DNA from: Tardiphaga robiniae
GTDB taxonomy: Bacteria; Pseudomonadota; Alphaproteobacteria; Rhizobiales; Xanthobacteraceae
Direction of reading: 5' to 3'
DNA: 64,000 nucleotides
Assembly (NCBI RefSeq): GCF_001618955.1
Contig: NZ_LVYV01000001.1
Location: 565,501 to 629,500, forward strand
Shown one piece after another: positions 1 to 7,764 of the stretch. Positions within the stretch are counted from its first letter, which is position 1, and every line of letters starts with the position of its first letter. The notes under the pieces are model-generated. The model saw only the letters and a program-made list of their open reading frames with translations, was not told where the DNA came from and searched no databases. Both the position numbers and the translations under genes were made by a program.

Positions 1-357
1 AATGGCGGCGCCCTGCCGCGGATCGCTGCAAGCGAGCATGACCTGAGCGGTGCGATAGTAGTTGGCCGCGCGCAGCCAGTTGCTCAGCGCCGTCGGGATG
101 CGGCCGCTGGTCAGCGCCTCCGCGGCGCGGTCACGGTTGGTATCAGCCGCGCTATGCCATTCGCGATACCAGCTCTCGTCATCGCGCGGATTGATGCGCT
201 CCGCCGCCAGGAAACATTCCGAAACGGTACTTCCGCCTTCCTGGGCCGCGCGCAGCACGCGCAGGAACTGCAGCGAAAAGTCTTCATGGCCAGGCCATTG
301 CTGCCAGCCACGTGCTTGCGACGACGGGATGGCCCTGCCGAAATCGATAATGGTCAC
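1..357 (-). CDS. Alpha/beta hydrolase with helical N-terminal domain (partial, cut by left edge)
   Basis: The first 119 codons of a gene that continues past the left edge. Reading starts at a GTG at 357; an in-frame TGA lies eight codons upstream, so the start cannot be much earlier. The visible residues include DESWYREWHSAAD and NWLRAANYYRTAQ. They match the helical N-terminal part of esterase-like alpha/beta hydrolases of the 2,6-dihydroxypseudooxynicotine hydrolase type, which hydrolyse C-C or ester bonds; the catalytic core is outside the window. It follows the Rieske/liv/molybdenum-hydroxylase cluster on the same strand after about 230 bases and may act in the same pathway. The family is a fairly confident call; the substrate is unknown. 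Confidence 0.6.
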   Translation of the reverse strand, partial: MTIIDFGRAIPSSQARGWQQWPGHEDFSLQFLRVLRAAQEGGSTVSECFLAAERINPRDDESWYREWHSAADTNRDRAAEALTSGRIPTALSNWLRAANYYRTAQVMLACSDPRQGAAI

Positions 358-586
358 ATCCCTGGCCCTTGACGGAGATCACTTGGAAGATCGACGAGAA
401 GCATGGGTCTTGCGCCCATTTTTGTACTGGCCAAACACACTCGGGAGTCTGACTTTTCAGCAGTATTATCCGCGCTTTACGAGGGGGCAAGCATGATTAT
501 TATACCGCAACTGCACCAATTGAATGCTGCAGCGCCAACGAATTCTGCATCCAGGCCCGATGCCGCGTAACTCTCGCGACGGCTTG

Positions 587-949
587 TTACTTCGGGACGA
601 TGGCCTGTGCGTCGACCCAGATTTGCGCATCGCTTTCGCGCGCCGGATAGCGTCGCAAACCCCTGCTCGGCCAGCCCGGCGACATACTGCCGTCTGCCAG
701 ATCGAACCAGGCGAGATGACGCGGACAGTGCAGCCGGCGATCAGCGACGCGGCCAAGACTGAGATCGGCCTGCTCATGTGGACAGGCGCGCTCGCAGGCG
801 TAGATCGTCTCACCATCCTGCACGATGAGAACACCGAGGCCAGCAACGTTGACGCAAACGATCGTCTGTTCGGTCAGGCGCTCGCGCGAACAGACCGCGA
901 TCCAACGGGAGGGATCTCCGTCATCCGCCAAGATAGGCCCGTCGGACAT
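587..949 (-). CDS. Small Rieske 2Fe-2S ferredoxin
   Basis: A 120-residue protein with one Rieske domain: C-P-H near residue 57 and C-P-R-H near residue 76 are the expected pairs of Cys and His ligands for a 2Fe-2S cluster. There is no oxygenase or reductase domain, so it is an electron carrier of the kind that feeds a ring-hydroxylating oxygenase or another redox partner. The ATG at 949 lies inside the end of livF (29-base overlap), which couples it to the transporter operon. No partner oxygenase lies in the window; the molybdenum hydroxylase upstream normally carries its own 2Fe-2S subunit. Family confident, partner unknown. Confidence 0.85.
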   Translation of the reverse strand: MSDGPILADDGDPSRWIAVCSRERLTEQTIVCVNVAGLGVLIVQDGETIYACERACPHEQADLSLGRVADRRLHCPRHLAWFDLADGSMSPGWPSRGLRRYPARESDAQIWVDAQAIVPK

Positions 950-1625
950 GCTCGTTCTCGATCAGCTCCGCGCCGGCGCCCGACAGCACGACACGGCCGG
1001 ACTCCAGCAGATAGGCATGATCGCACATCTCGAGCGCGGCGAAGGCATTCTGCTCAACGAGCAAAACAGTCGTGCCGGCATCGCGGATCGCGCGAATGAT
1101 CGCAAAGGTGCGCTCGACGATGTTGGGCGCGAGACCAAGCGACGGTTCATCGAACATCACCAGGCGCGGCCGCGACATCAGCGCGCGACCGATCGCCAGC
1201 ATCTGCTGCTCGCCGCCGGACAACGTCCCTGCCGCCTGCTTGCGGCGTTCGGCGAGGCGCGGGAATTCGCCATAGATGCGGTCGCGGTCCACCGCGACTT
1301 CGGATGTGTCGGAGCGCAGATAGGCGCCCATGTCGAGATTTTCGGCGACTGTCATGTGCGGAAATACACGACGCCCTTCCGGGCAATGCGCGATACCCTT
1401 CGTGAGCACCCGCTGCGCGCCGATGCCGGTGATATCTTCACCGTCGAAATGCAGGCTGCCGGAGCGCGACGGCACGAGGCCCGAGATCGCGCGCAACGTC
1501 GTGCTCTTGCCGGCGCCGTTAGCGCCGATCAGCGCCACGAGCTGGCCAGCCTTGACCGAGAGCGAAATGCCCTTGAGGGCCGAGATCTGGCCATAGGCGC
1601 AGACCATGTCACGTATCTCAAGCAT
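921..1625 (-). CDS. livF: LivF-type branched-chain ABC transporter ATPase
   Basis: ATP-binding subunit of a HAAT (Liv) family importer, 234 residues, normal for LivF. Walker A GANGAGKST is at residues 34-42, the signature LSGGEQQ at about 135-141, and Walker B with FDEP follows about 20 residues later. The ATG at 1625 is chosen because the protein then begins MLEIRDM as LivF proteins do; it overlaps the livG end by eight bases. A longer reading from 1679 would add an arginine-rich tail unlike the family. With LivH, LivM, LivG and the binding protein it forms one complete importer. The neighbouring catabolic genes suggest the substrate is a small amide or heterocycle rather than an amino acid. 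Confidence 0.93.
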   Translation of the reverse strand: MLEIRDMVCAYGQISALKGISLSVKAGQLVALIGANGAGKSTTLRAISGLVPSRSGSLHFDGEDITGIGAQRVLTKGIAHCPEGRRVFPHMTVAENLDMGAYLRSDTSEVAVDRDRIYGEFPRLAERRKQAAGTLSGGEQQMLAIGRALMSRPRLVMFDEPSLGLAPNIVERTFAIIRAIRDAGTTVLLVEQNAFAALEMCDHAYLLESGRVVLSGAGAELIENEHVRRAYLGG

Positions 1626-2430
1626 GGACCGCGACCTCCTTGACCACATCCTTCGCGCCCTGACCGAGATAGGCTTCAATCACTGCGGGATTCTTGCGGA
1701 TTTCATCGGGCGGTCCCTCAGCGATGATGCGGCCGTAATTCAGCACGACGATGCGATCCGACACGCTCATCACCATCGGCATGTCGTGCTCGACCAAGAG
1801 GATCGTGACGCCACGATCCCGGATATTGCGGATCAGCTGCACGAAAGTATGCGTCTCCGACGCGTTCATGCCGGACACAGGCTCGTCCAGCAGCAGCATC
1901 TTCGGCTGCGCGGCGAGCGCCAGCGCGACACCGACGAGACGCTGCTCGCCATAGGAGAGTGAGCCGGCGAGATCGTTGGCGCGCGCCTCGAGTCCGATCC
2001 AGCGCACCAGCTCGGCGGCACGTGCACGCTGCGCCTTCTCCGACGCGCGGGCACGCGGCAAGCCGAGAATCGCCTCGGCGAGGCCGAGCTTGCCTTTAAG
2101 CTCGCCTTGGCGATGCAGGCCGATCAGGACGTTGTCGTAGACGGTGTCGTTAGGAAACACGCTGGTGCGCTGAAAGGTGCGGATCAGGCCGAGATCCGCG
2201 ATTTCATGCGGTTTCTTGCCCTTGAGGTCCGCGCCGCAATAGTTCACCGCGCCCTTGGCGGGCGTGAGGAAGCCGGTCATGACGTTGAAAGCCGTGGTCT
2301 TGCCGGCGCCGTTCGGCCCAATCAGGCTGACGATCTCGCCTTTGTTGACATGGAAGTTCATGTCCGAGATCGCGACGAGGCCGCCGAAATGGACCGCGAC
2401 ATGTTCAATGCTGAGTACTGTCTCGGCCAT
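1618..2430 (-). CDS. livG: LivG-type branched-chain ABC transporter ATPase
   Basis: Second ATPase of the Liv-type importer, 270 residues. Walker A reads GPNGAGKTT near residue 40, the signature is LSYGEQR (a Y variant common in LivG), and the typical LivG C-terminal segment ends in EAYLGQG. The ATG at 2430 shares one base with the livM stop (TGATG), which supports this start over the upstream in-frame ATG at 2586, whose extra 52 residues are a read-through of livM sequence. Its end overlaps livF. It pairs with LivF in the cytoplasm to drive transport. Confidence 0.93.
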   Translation of the reverse strand: MAETVLSIEHVAVHFGGLVAISDMNFHVNKGEIVSLIGPNGAGKTTAFNVMTGFLTPAKGAVNYCGADLKGKKPHEIADLGLIRTFQRTSVFPNDTVYDNVLIGLHRQGELKGKLGLAEAILGLPRARASEKAQRARAAELVRWIGLEARANDLAGSLSYGEQRLVGVALALAAQPKMLLLDEPVSGMNASETHTFVQLIRNIRDRGVTILLVEHDMPMVMSVSDRIVVLNYGRIIAEGPPDEIRKNPAVIEAYLGQGAKDVVKEVAVHA

Positions 2431-3476
2431 CACGCGTGCTCCTCGGCGGTGCGTTCGGAGACGGCGACGGACGCCCGTCTGGTTCCGCCGGCCCGGGCCA
2501 AACCGAGTTTCGCGGCAAGCGACGGCACGATGCCGCGCGGCATGACGAACAGGATGACGATCAGCACCACGCCATAGGTGATCCACTGTGCCTCCGGCGG
2601 CATGATCGGCCGCAGGAACACGGGCAGCAGGCCAAAGATGACGCCGCCGACGACAGGCCCGGCCAGCGATCCCTTGCCGCCTGACACCACCATGATCACC
2701 ATGGTGACCGTCGAGATGAAAGCGAATACGTCGGGATCGATGATGCGGATGTAATGCGCGTAAAGGCTTCCCGCCGCGCCGGCGATACCGGCAGAGATCA
2801 CCGCGGCCAAGGTCAGCGTCTTGGTGACATCGATGCCAACGGCAACCGCGAGCGTCTCGTTCTCCATCAGCCCGCGCATGGCGCGGCCGTAGTGGGAGTG
2901 AACGAGACGCGAGATCAGGAAGTACGAAATCGCGGCGACGGCGAGCACAAGATAATAATTGTGAAACTTGGTCTTCAGCACGAGATAACCAAGCCCCGGC
3001 AGACCTATGGTGATGGACGGAATATTGGTCAGCGCCAGCGGGCCTTGCGTCAGTTCGACCCAGTTCAGGGCGACCAGTCGCACCACTTCAGCGAATGAGA
3101 TCGTGACAATGACGAAATAGGCGCCGCGCACGCTGAAGGACAGGCGTCCAACCAGATAGCCGCAGAAGCCCGAGATGACGATCGCCAGAAGGAAGCCTGC
3201 AATCGGCGGCCACGGCACGTGAACGATATGGAAATCACCGTAGATCGGCACATCGAATCCCAGCGATGTCAGCGCGCTGACATAGGCGCCGATGCCGAAG
3301 AAGGCGATGTGACCGAGGCTGAGTTGCCCGGTGAAACCGAGGAGCAGATTCAGGCTCATGGCGCCGATAATGAAGATGCCGGTGGTGATCAGCGCATTGA
3401 GCAGATACGGATCCGTCAGCCACATCGGCACAGAGGCAAAGAAGGCGAGACAGAGGAGCGTGACGATCTGTTTCAT
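2430..3476 (-). CDS. livM: LivM-type ABC transporter permease
   Basis: Inner-membrane permease of 348 residues with the conserved LivM stretch SLNLLLGFTGQLSLGHIAFFGIGAY near residues 40-65 and about ten hydrophobic segments. The ATG at 3476 gives MKQIVTLLCLAFF and overlaps the livH stop by four bases (ATGA); longer readings run through livH sequence in another frame. It forms the translocation channel with LivH. The C-terminal ~35 residues are basic and cytoplasmic. Confidence 0.93.
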   Translation of the reverse strand: MKQIVTLLCLAFFASVPMWLTDPYLLNALITTGIFIIGAMSLNLLLGFTGQLSLGHIAFFGIGAYVSALTSLGFDVPIYGDFHIVHVPWPPIAGFLLAIVISGFCGYLVGRLSFSVRGAYFVIVTISFAEVVRLVALNWVELTQGPLALTNIPSITIGLPGLGYLVLKTKFHNYYLVLAVAAISYFLISRLVHSHYGRAMRGLMENETLAVAVGIDVTKTLTLAAVISAGIAGAAGSLYAHYIRIIDPDVFAFISTVTMVIMVVSGGKGSLAGPVVGGVIFGLLPVFLRPIMPPEAQWITYGVVLIVILFVMPRGIVPSLAAKLGLARAGGTRRASVAVSERTAEEHA

Positions 3477-4345
3477 CCGACGCGCTCCGCCCGTGCGAAC
3501 AGCCCGGTGGGTTTGAAGATCAGCACCATGATGATGATCAGGAAGCCCATGGCATCGCGATAGCCCGATGACACGTAGCCGGCACCGAGTTCTTCCGCCA
3601 ATGCGAGAATGAAACCGCCGATCACAGCGCCGGTGATATTGCCGAGGCCGCCGAGAATGACGATAGCGAAGGCCTTCACCGCAGCGAGATCGCCCATCTG
3701 CGGGAACACGACATAGACCGGACCGAGCAAGGCACCGGCGGCGGCGGCAAGGCTCGATCCGATGGCAAAGGTGGAGGTGTAGATCAGGCTGACATTGACG
3801 CCCATCAGCGCCGCAGTGTCGGAATCCTGGAAGGTCGCGCGCATCGCCTTGCCGAGCTTGGTCAGGTTGATCAGCGAATAAGCCAGCACGATCAGCAGCG
3901 CGGCCGCAAATAGCACGAACAGGCGCAGCCACGACACGGACACCGGCCCGATCACCAGCGGTGCGTCGGGAAACGGATTATCGATCGACTTGGCGACACC
4001 GCCCCAGATCCACAGCGCGCCGGACTGCATCGCAATCCATGCACCGATCATCACCAGCATGGTGGTGTCGATATCAGCACCGCGCAGCGGTCGGAGCAAG
4101 GTAATTTCGATGAGAGCACCCAGCAGCCAGCCGGCGACGATCGCCACCGGCAGCGCGAGAAAGAAGTTCAGGCCGAGCTGATGCACGACAATGAACATCA
4201 TATAGGCACCGAACGTGTAGAGAATGCCGTGGGTGAAGTTCACCACGTTCATGATGCCGAAGATCAGCGTCAGCCCGATGCCGAGCAGGGCATAGGTGCC
4301 GCCGAGCACAAGCATATTGACGAGGTGTTGGAGAAGCTGGTCCAC
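3473..4345 (-). CDS. livH: LivH-type ABC transporter permease
   Basis: Permease of 290 residues, the usual LivH length, starting MDQLLQHLVNMLVLGGTYALLGIG and containing the family block GIMNVVNFTHGILYTFGAYM. About eight hydrophobic segments are visible. It is co-transcribed with livM (4-base overlap). The 150-base gap to the binding-protein gene upstream holds a palindromic repeat, so the binding protein may be expressed at a higher level than the membrane subunits. Confidence 0.93.
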   Translation of the reverse strand: MDQLLQHLVNMLVLGGTYALLGIGLTLIFGIMNVVNFTHGILYTFGAYMMFIVVHQLGLNFFLALPVAIVAGWLLGALIEITLLRPLRGADIDTTMLVMIGAWIAMQSGALWIWGGVAKSIDNPFPDAPLVIGPVSVSWLRLFVLFAAALLIVLAYSLINLTKLGKAMRATFQDSDTAALMGVNVSLIYTSTFAIGSSLAAAAGALLGPVYVVFPQMGDLAAVKAFAIVILGGLGNITGAVIGGFILALAEELGAGYVSSGYRDAMGFLIIIMVLIFKPTGLFARAERVG

Positions 4346-4358
4346 GATCTATCCTTCT

Positions 4359-4486
4359 TGGTCATTCCGGGATTCGTGCGGGCGGCGCTTGCCGACCGTG
4401 ACGAAGACCCGGAATCCCGCAGTGTTCATCCATGTCGAGGTTCCGGGTTCGCCCGCAGCTTGTGCTGCGGACGTCCCGGAACGACG
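4359..4486. repeat. Intergenic palindromic repeat ('attccggg' family)
   Basis: Between the binding-protein gene and livH lies a stretch built from inverted copies of attccggg / cccggaat, such as cattccgggattcg near 4362 and cccggaatcccg near 4408, with a further ttccgggttcg near 4441. The same building blocks recur at 49397-49574. It resembles REP-like intergenic repeats and could form an mRNA-stabilising hairpin inside the liv transcript. Confidence 0.6.
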
Positions 4487-4495
4487 AGTTTCGGA

Positions 4496-5650
4496 TCAGA
4501 GATCCTTCATCACGATCTTGCCGCCAGAGATCTCGACCAGATAGACGTTCGGGAAGCTCTGGCCACTCTCCTGACCTGTAGGACCCGACTTCTTGAAGAT
4601 GATGTCGCCGTTCAGTCCCTTGACGTCGATCTTCCAGAGCGCGTCCTTGATCGCTGCGGGCTCGGCCTTGCCAGCCTTCTCGATGGCTGCCGCGATGGTG
4701 CGGATACCGTCATAGCCGCGGAAGCTCTCGGTGCAGCCGGCGAAATCGAAGCCGCGCTTCTTCCACTCGTTGATGAAATAGGTGGTGGCTTCCGGGTTCG
4801 GCGTCTTTTCCGGCATCCAAGGCAAGAAGGTGGTCAGATGCATGGTGTCGTTGGCAGCGGCACCGGCCTGCGCGATGATCTGGTCGGGATTCTGCGAACC
4901 ACCCGTGGTGATAATCCGCTTCTTCAGGCCGAGCGCTGCCGCCTGCTTGAAGATCAGCGTGAGCTGGTCGACCGCCGCCGTGATGATCACGGTCTCGGAG
5001 TCGGTTGCCTTGATCTTGGCGAGCTGCGCGCTCATGTCCTGCGCTGACTGGTCCATGGTCTCGACCAGACCGATGGTGATGCCTTTTTCCTTCATCATCT
5101 TGCTGAAGTCCTCGGCAGTACCGCGGCCCCAGTCATTGTTGATGACAAGGAAGTCCACTTTCTTCAGCGCCAGCTTGTCGACGATGTTCTTGAACGCCGC
5201 GGCCTCGACAAAGGACGGCGGCGAGATGCGGAACACGTAAGGATTGCCCGAGGTGGTGATCTTGCCGGCCGACGAGGTCTCGACGACCATCGCGGTTTCG
5301 TATTCGACCAGCTTCGGCATCACGGCAAGCGTGAGACTCGAGCCCCAAGCGCCGAGCATGACGGGTACCTTGTCGCGGGTGATCAGCTTCTCGGCGACGG
5401 CAGCGGCTTCCGTCGGATTGCTCTTGTTATCTTCGATGACGAGCTCGATCTTCTTGCCGAGCAGGCCGCCCTTGGCGTTGATTTCGTCGGCTGCGATCTT
5501 GGCGCCATTGACGACATAGGTACCCGAGGCGGCGAAGGCGCCGGTTAGCGGCTCATTGACGCCGATCTTGATGGTTTGCGCAGTGGCGGCGCTGCTCAGG
5601 AAAGCAATGGCCAGGGCGGTCGCCGAGGCGGCTTTGATGGTCCGTATCAT
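4496..5650 (-). CDS. Periplasmic substrate-binding protein of the Liv-type ABC importer
   Basis: A 384-residue type I periplasmic binding protein (Peripla_BP_6 / LivK-like). An export signal of about 25 residues ends SSAATAQ, followed by TIKIGVNEPLTGAFAASGTYVVNGAKIA, the usual start of the mature fold. GGAGG sits seven bases before the ATG at 5650, which decides this start over an ATG 21 codons upstream. It is the recognition component for LivHMGF. Liv-type proteins in this clade bind amides, urea, aromatic acids or amino acids; the ligand here is not evident. The molybdenum-hydroxylase genes lie immediately upstream. Confidence 0.9.
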   Translation of the reverse strand: MIRTIKAASATALAIAFLSSAATAQTIKIGVNEPLTGAFAASGTYVVNGAKIAADEINAKGGLLGKKIELVIEDNKSNPTEAAAVAEKLITRDKVPVMLGAWGSSLTLAVMPKLVEYETAMVVETSSAGKITTSGNPYVFRISPPSFVEAAAFKNIVDKLALKKVDFLVINNDWGRGTAEDFSKMMKEKGITIGLVETMDQSAQDMSAQLAKIKATDSETVIITAAVDQLTLIFKQAAALGLKKRIITTGGSQNPDQIIAQAGAAANDTMHLTTFLPWMPEKTPNPEATTYFINEWKKRGFDFAGCTESFRGYDGIRTIAAAIEKAGKAEPAAIKDALWKIDVKGLNGDIIFKKSGPTGQESGQSFPNVYLVEISGGKIVMKDL

Positions 5651-5728
5651 ATGGTCCTCCGGTGTTACGCTGATGAAGCTTGCGCAGTCCAACCCCGCCG
5701 TTCGCATGTCCAAGCGAACGTCGATCTC

Positions 5729-6931
5729 TCACGCTGATCCTCCGCGCCCGGTGAGGCGGCGAACGACATGCATCGCGCGCTCACGCAGGAGACCGAGGAT
5801 TAACGAAACACCATTCAGATCGGCTGCCGCTGACGGCGCCGATCTCACATCGCCCGACAGGCGGCGATCGAGATTGCCTGCGAATTCCGCGACCAGCCGC
5901 GCCGCGAGATCGCGCACCAGCCCGCTGCGACCGACCTGCGCCAGCACGCCGGTGAGGCTGTAGCCGATGGTGAGTTCGACCCGCGTCGCTGCGCCTTTAT
6001 CAAGCGGCACCAACCGGTAACGGATTTCGCCCTGGGTCGTGGAGCGGCTACGCTGGTCGTTACCAACGCCGAGAATACGCCCCGAAAGATTGGCTTCGTC
6101 GCGCTCGACGCGAGCCGCACCGTTGAAGTTCGCGGAGATGGGACCGATCTTGACGCGGATCGCGCCTTCGACGCGTTCGGGCTTTGGTGTACCGACCAGC
6201 GTGGCGCCGGGCAGGCACGAGGCGACGGCCGCGATGTCGTCGAACAGCGCGAACACTTTCGCGGATGGATGCGCGACGGTGAATTGCTGCTCAAGCGTCG
6301 TTGATGGCGTGAAGTCGGGGATGTCGAGCGGTGCGACAGCTTCCGACGGGGCATGCACAACAGGCTTTGCCACTGCAAGCTTTTGCGAACTGACGCAGGT
6401 CGCATGGCCCGACCCCGCCGGCCCCAGCACCTTGCGGCCGCCATCCGGTTCCGGCGCAATATCGCGCGCACGGCGTTCGGAGATCACCGACTGCACGGCG
6501 CGGACGATGCCCACATAGCCGGTGCACCGGCACAGATTGCCTGACATCCCGATGCGGATCTGCTGCTCGTCGGCATCCGGCAAGCGCTTCACCAGATCGC
6601 GCGCCGAGACCAGCATGCCCGGCGTGCAGTAACCGCACTGCAAGGCGTGCTCGCGCGTGAAGGCCGCCCGCAATTCGTCGGCGATCTCGTCGTCATCGAG
6701 CCCCTCGATGGTGGTGACGTCGGCGCCGTCGCAGGCCACCGCATAGGTGATGCAGGACCGCGTCGGCACGCCATCGACGAGGATCGTGCAGGCGCCGCAG
6801 ACGCCATGTTCGCAGCCGAGATGCGTGCCGGTGAGATCGAGCATGTCGCGCATCAGGTCGGCGAGACTCGTGCGCGGCTCGATGTCCTTCTTCACAGCGC
6901 GGGTGTTGACGGTGAGTTCGACCGAATTCAT
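5729..6931 (-). CDS. Molybdenum hydroxylase 2Fe-2S subunit fused to a CoxG-like SRPBCC domain
   Basis: A 400-residue fusion. Residues 1-155 are the small subunit of the xanthine dehydrogenase / CO dehydrogenase family: a plant-type 2Fe-2S site (GCEHGVCGAC, then a fourth Cys in TRSC) and the second site (QCGYC, NLCRCTGY). A linker of about 45 residues leads to a CoxG-like SRPBCC domain at about 205-360, which in CoxG-type proteins helps assemble or anchor molybdenum hydroxylases at the membrane. A typical small subunit is about 160 residues, so the fusion more than doubles it. The ATG at 6931 overlaps the FAD-subunit stop by four bases. Domain calls are confident; the effect of the fusion is inferred. 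Confidence 0.88.
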   Translation of the reverse strand: MNSVELTVNTRAVKKDIEPRTSLADLMRDMLDLTGTHLGCEHGVCGACTILVDGVPTRSCITYAVACDGADVTTIEGLDDDEIADELRAAFTREHALQCGYCTPGMLVSARDLVKRLPDADEQQIRIGMSGNLCRCTGYVGIVRAVQSVISERRARDIAPEPDGGRKVLGPAGSGHATCVSSQKLAVAKPVVHAPSEAVAPLDIPDFTPSTTLEQQFTVAHPSAKVFALFDDIAAVASCLPGATLVGTPKPERVEGAIRVKIGPISANFNGAARVERDEANLSGRILGVGNDQRSRSTTQGEIRYRLVPLDKGAATRVELTIGYSLTGVLAQVGRSGLVRDLAARLVAEFAGNLDRRLSGDVRSAPSAAADLNGVSLILGLLRERAMHVVRRLTGRGGSA

Positions 6932-7764
6932 GCCGCCGCCTCCGCAACAGCGCGGCGTAGAATGGTGACGTGAATATGCCGGTCGGCGGCATCGCTCATG
7001 CCGGCCTTCGCCAGCAGACTATCGGCGACGCGCGCGTCAAAGCGGGTCTTGAAATCACCGGCTATCCGGCCGCCGAACAGTTCTTCGGCATTCTCAACGA
7101 TGATCGGCGCGGCCTCGACCGCGCCGATGACGACACGCGCGCGGCCAGCTTCGGGATCGATCAGCACGGCGCCGATGGCATGGGCAAATTCGCCCGTTTT
7201 GCGACAGCTCTTCACATATCCCCAACGCGCAGAGGCCGACATCACCGGCACACGCACGGCCTCCAGCATCTCGCCGGGCTGCAGCATGCTTTCGAGCGCA
7301 CCGAGCATGAAGTCCTTCATCGCTATCAGCCGCACACCCTTGGCGCTACGCAGCGACAGCGTTGCGCCGAGTGCCGCAAACGTCGAGACCCAATCGGCCG
7401 AGGGATCGGCATGGCTGAGGGAGCCGCCGACGGTGCCGCGGTTGCGTACCGCGCGATAGGCGATGGCGCTGGCCACACGCTGCATGGCGCCGCGGGTGAC
7501 GTCGGGAACACGGCCATCCTCGATATCGGCATGGGTCACACATGCACCGATCACCAGCTCGTTGCCGGCGACTTCCACATGCTTCAGCTCGGCAAGCCCG
7601 GTGATATCGACGATGGTGTCAGGTGCGACGAGGCGCAGGTTCAACATCGGCCCCAGCGACTGGCCGCCGGCCATGATCTTGACCACACCGTCACTGCTGG
7701 CCATTGCGGCCAGAGCTGAGGCGATATCGCGCGGGCGTTCATAGGCGAAGGGTGCCGGCTTCAT
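6928..7764 (-). CDS. Molybdenum hydroxylase FAD-binding (medium) subunit
   Basis: The 278-residue FAD subunit of a three-gene molybdenum hydroxylase. The two family FAD-binding signatures are present: AGGQSL near residue 33 and TVGGSLSHADPSADW near residue 108. A C-terminal CO-dehydrogenase flavoprotein domain follows. The ATG at 7764 overlaps the large-subunit stop by four bases; longer readings are translations of the neighbouring gene in another frame. It passes electrons from the 2Fe-2S subunit to an acceptor. Confidence 0.92.
   Translation of the reverse strand: MKPAPFAYERPRDIASALAAMASSDGVVKIMAGGQSLGPMLNLRLVAPDTIVDITGLAELKHVEVAGNELVIGACVTHADIEDGRVPDVTRGAMQRVASAIAYRAVRNRGTVGGSLSHADPSADWVSTFAALGATLSLRSAKGVRLIAMKDFMLGALESMLQPGEMLEAVRVPVMSASARWGYVKSCRKTGEFAHAIGAVLIDPEAGRARVVIGAVEAAPIIVENAEELFGGRIAGDFKTRFDARVADSLLAKAGMSDAADRHIHVTILRRAVAEAAA

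Noticed and set aside
62-496. Open plus-strand frame at the left edge
   Set aside because: It runs opposite the clearly coding alpha/beta hydrolase start, has no recognised domain and no ribosome site.
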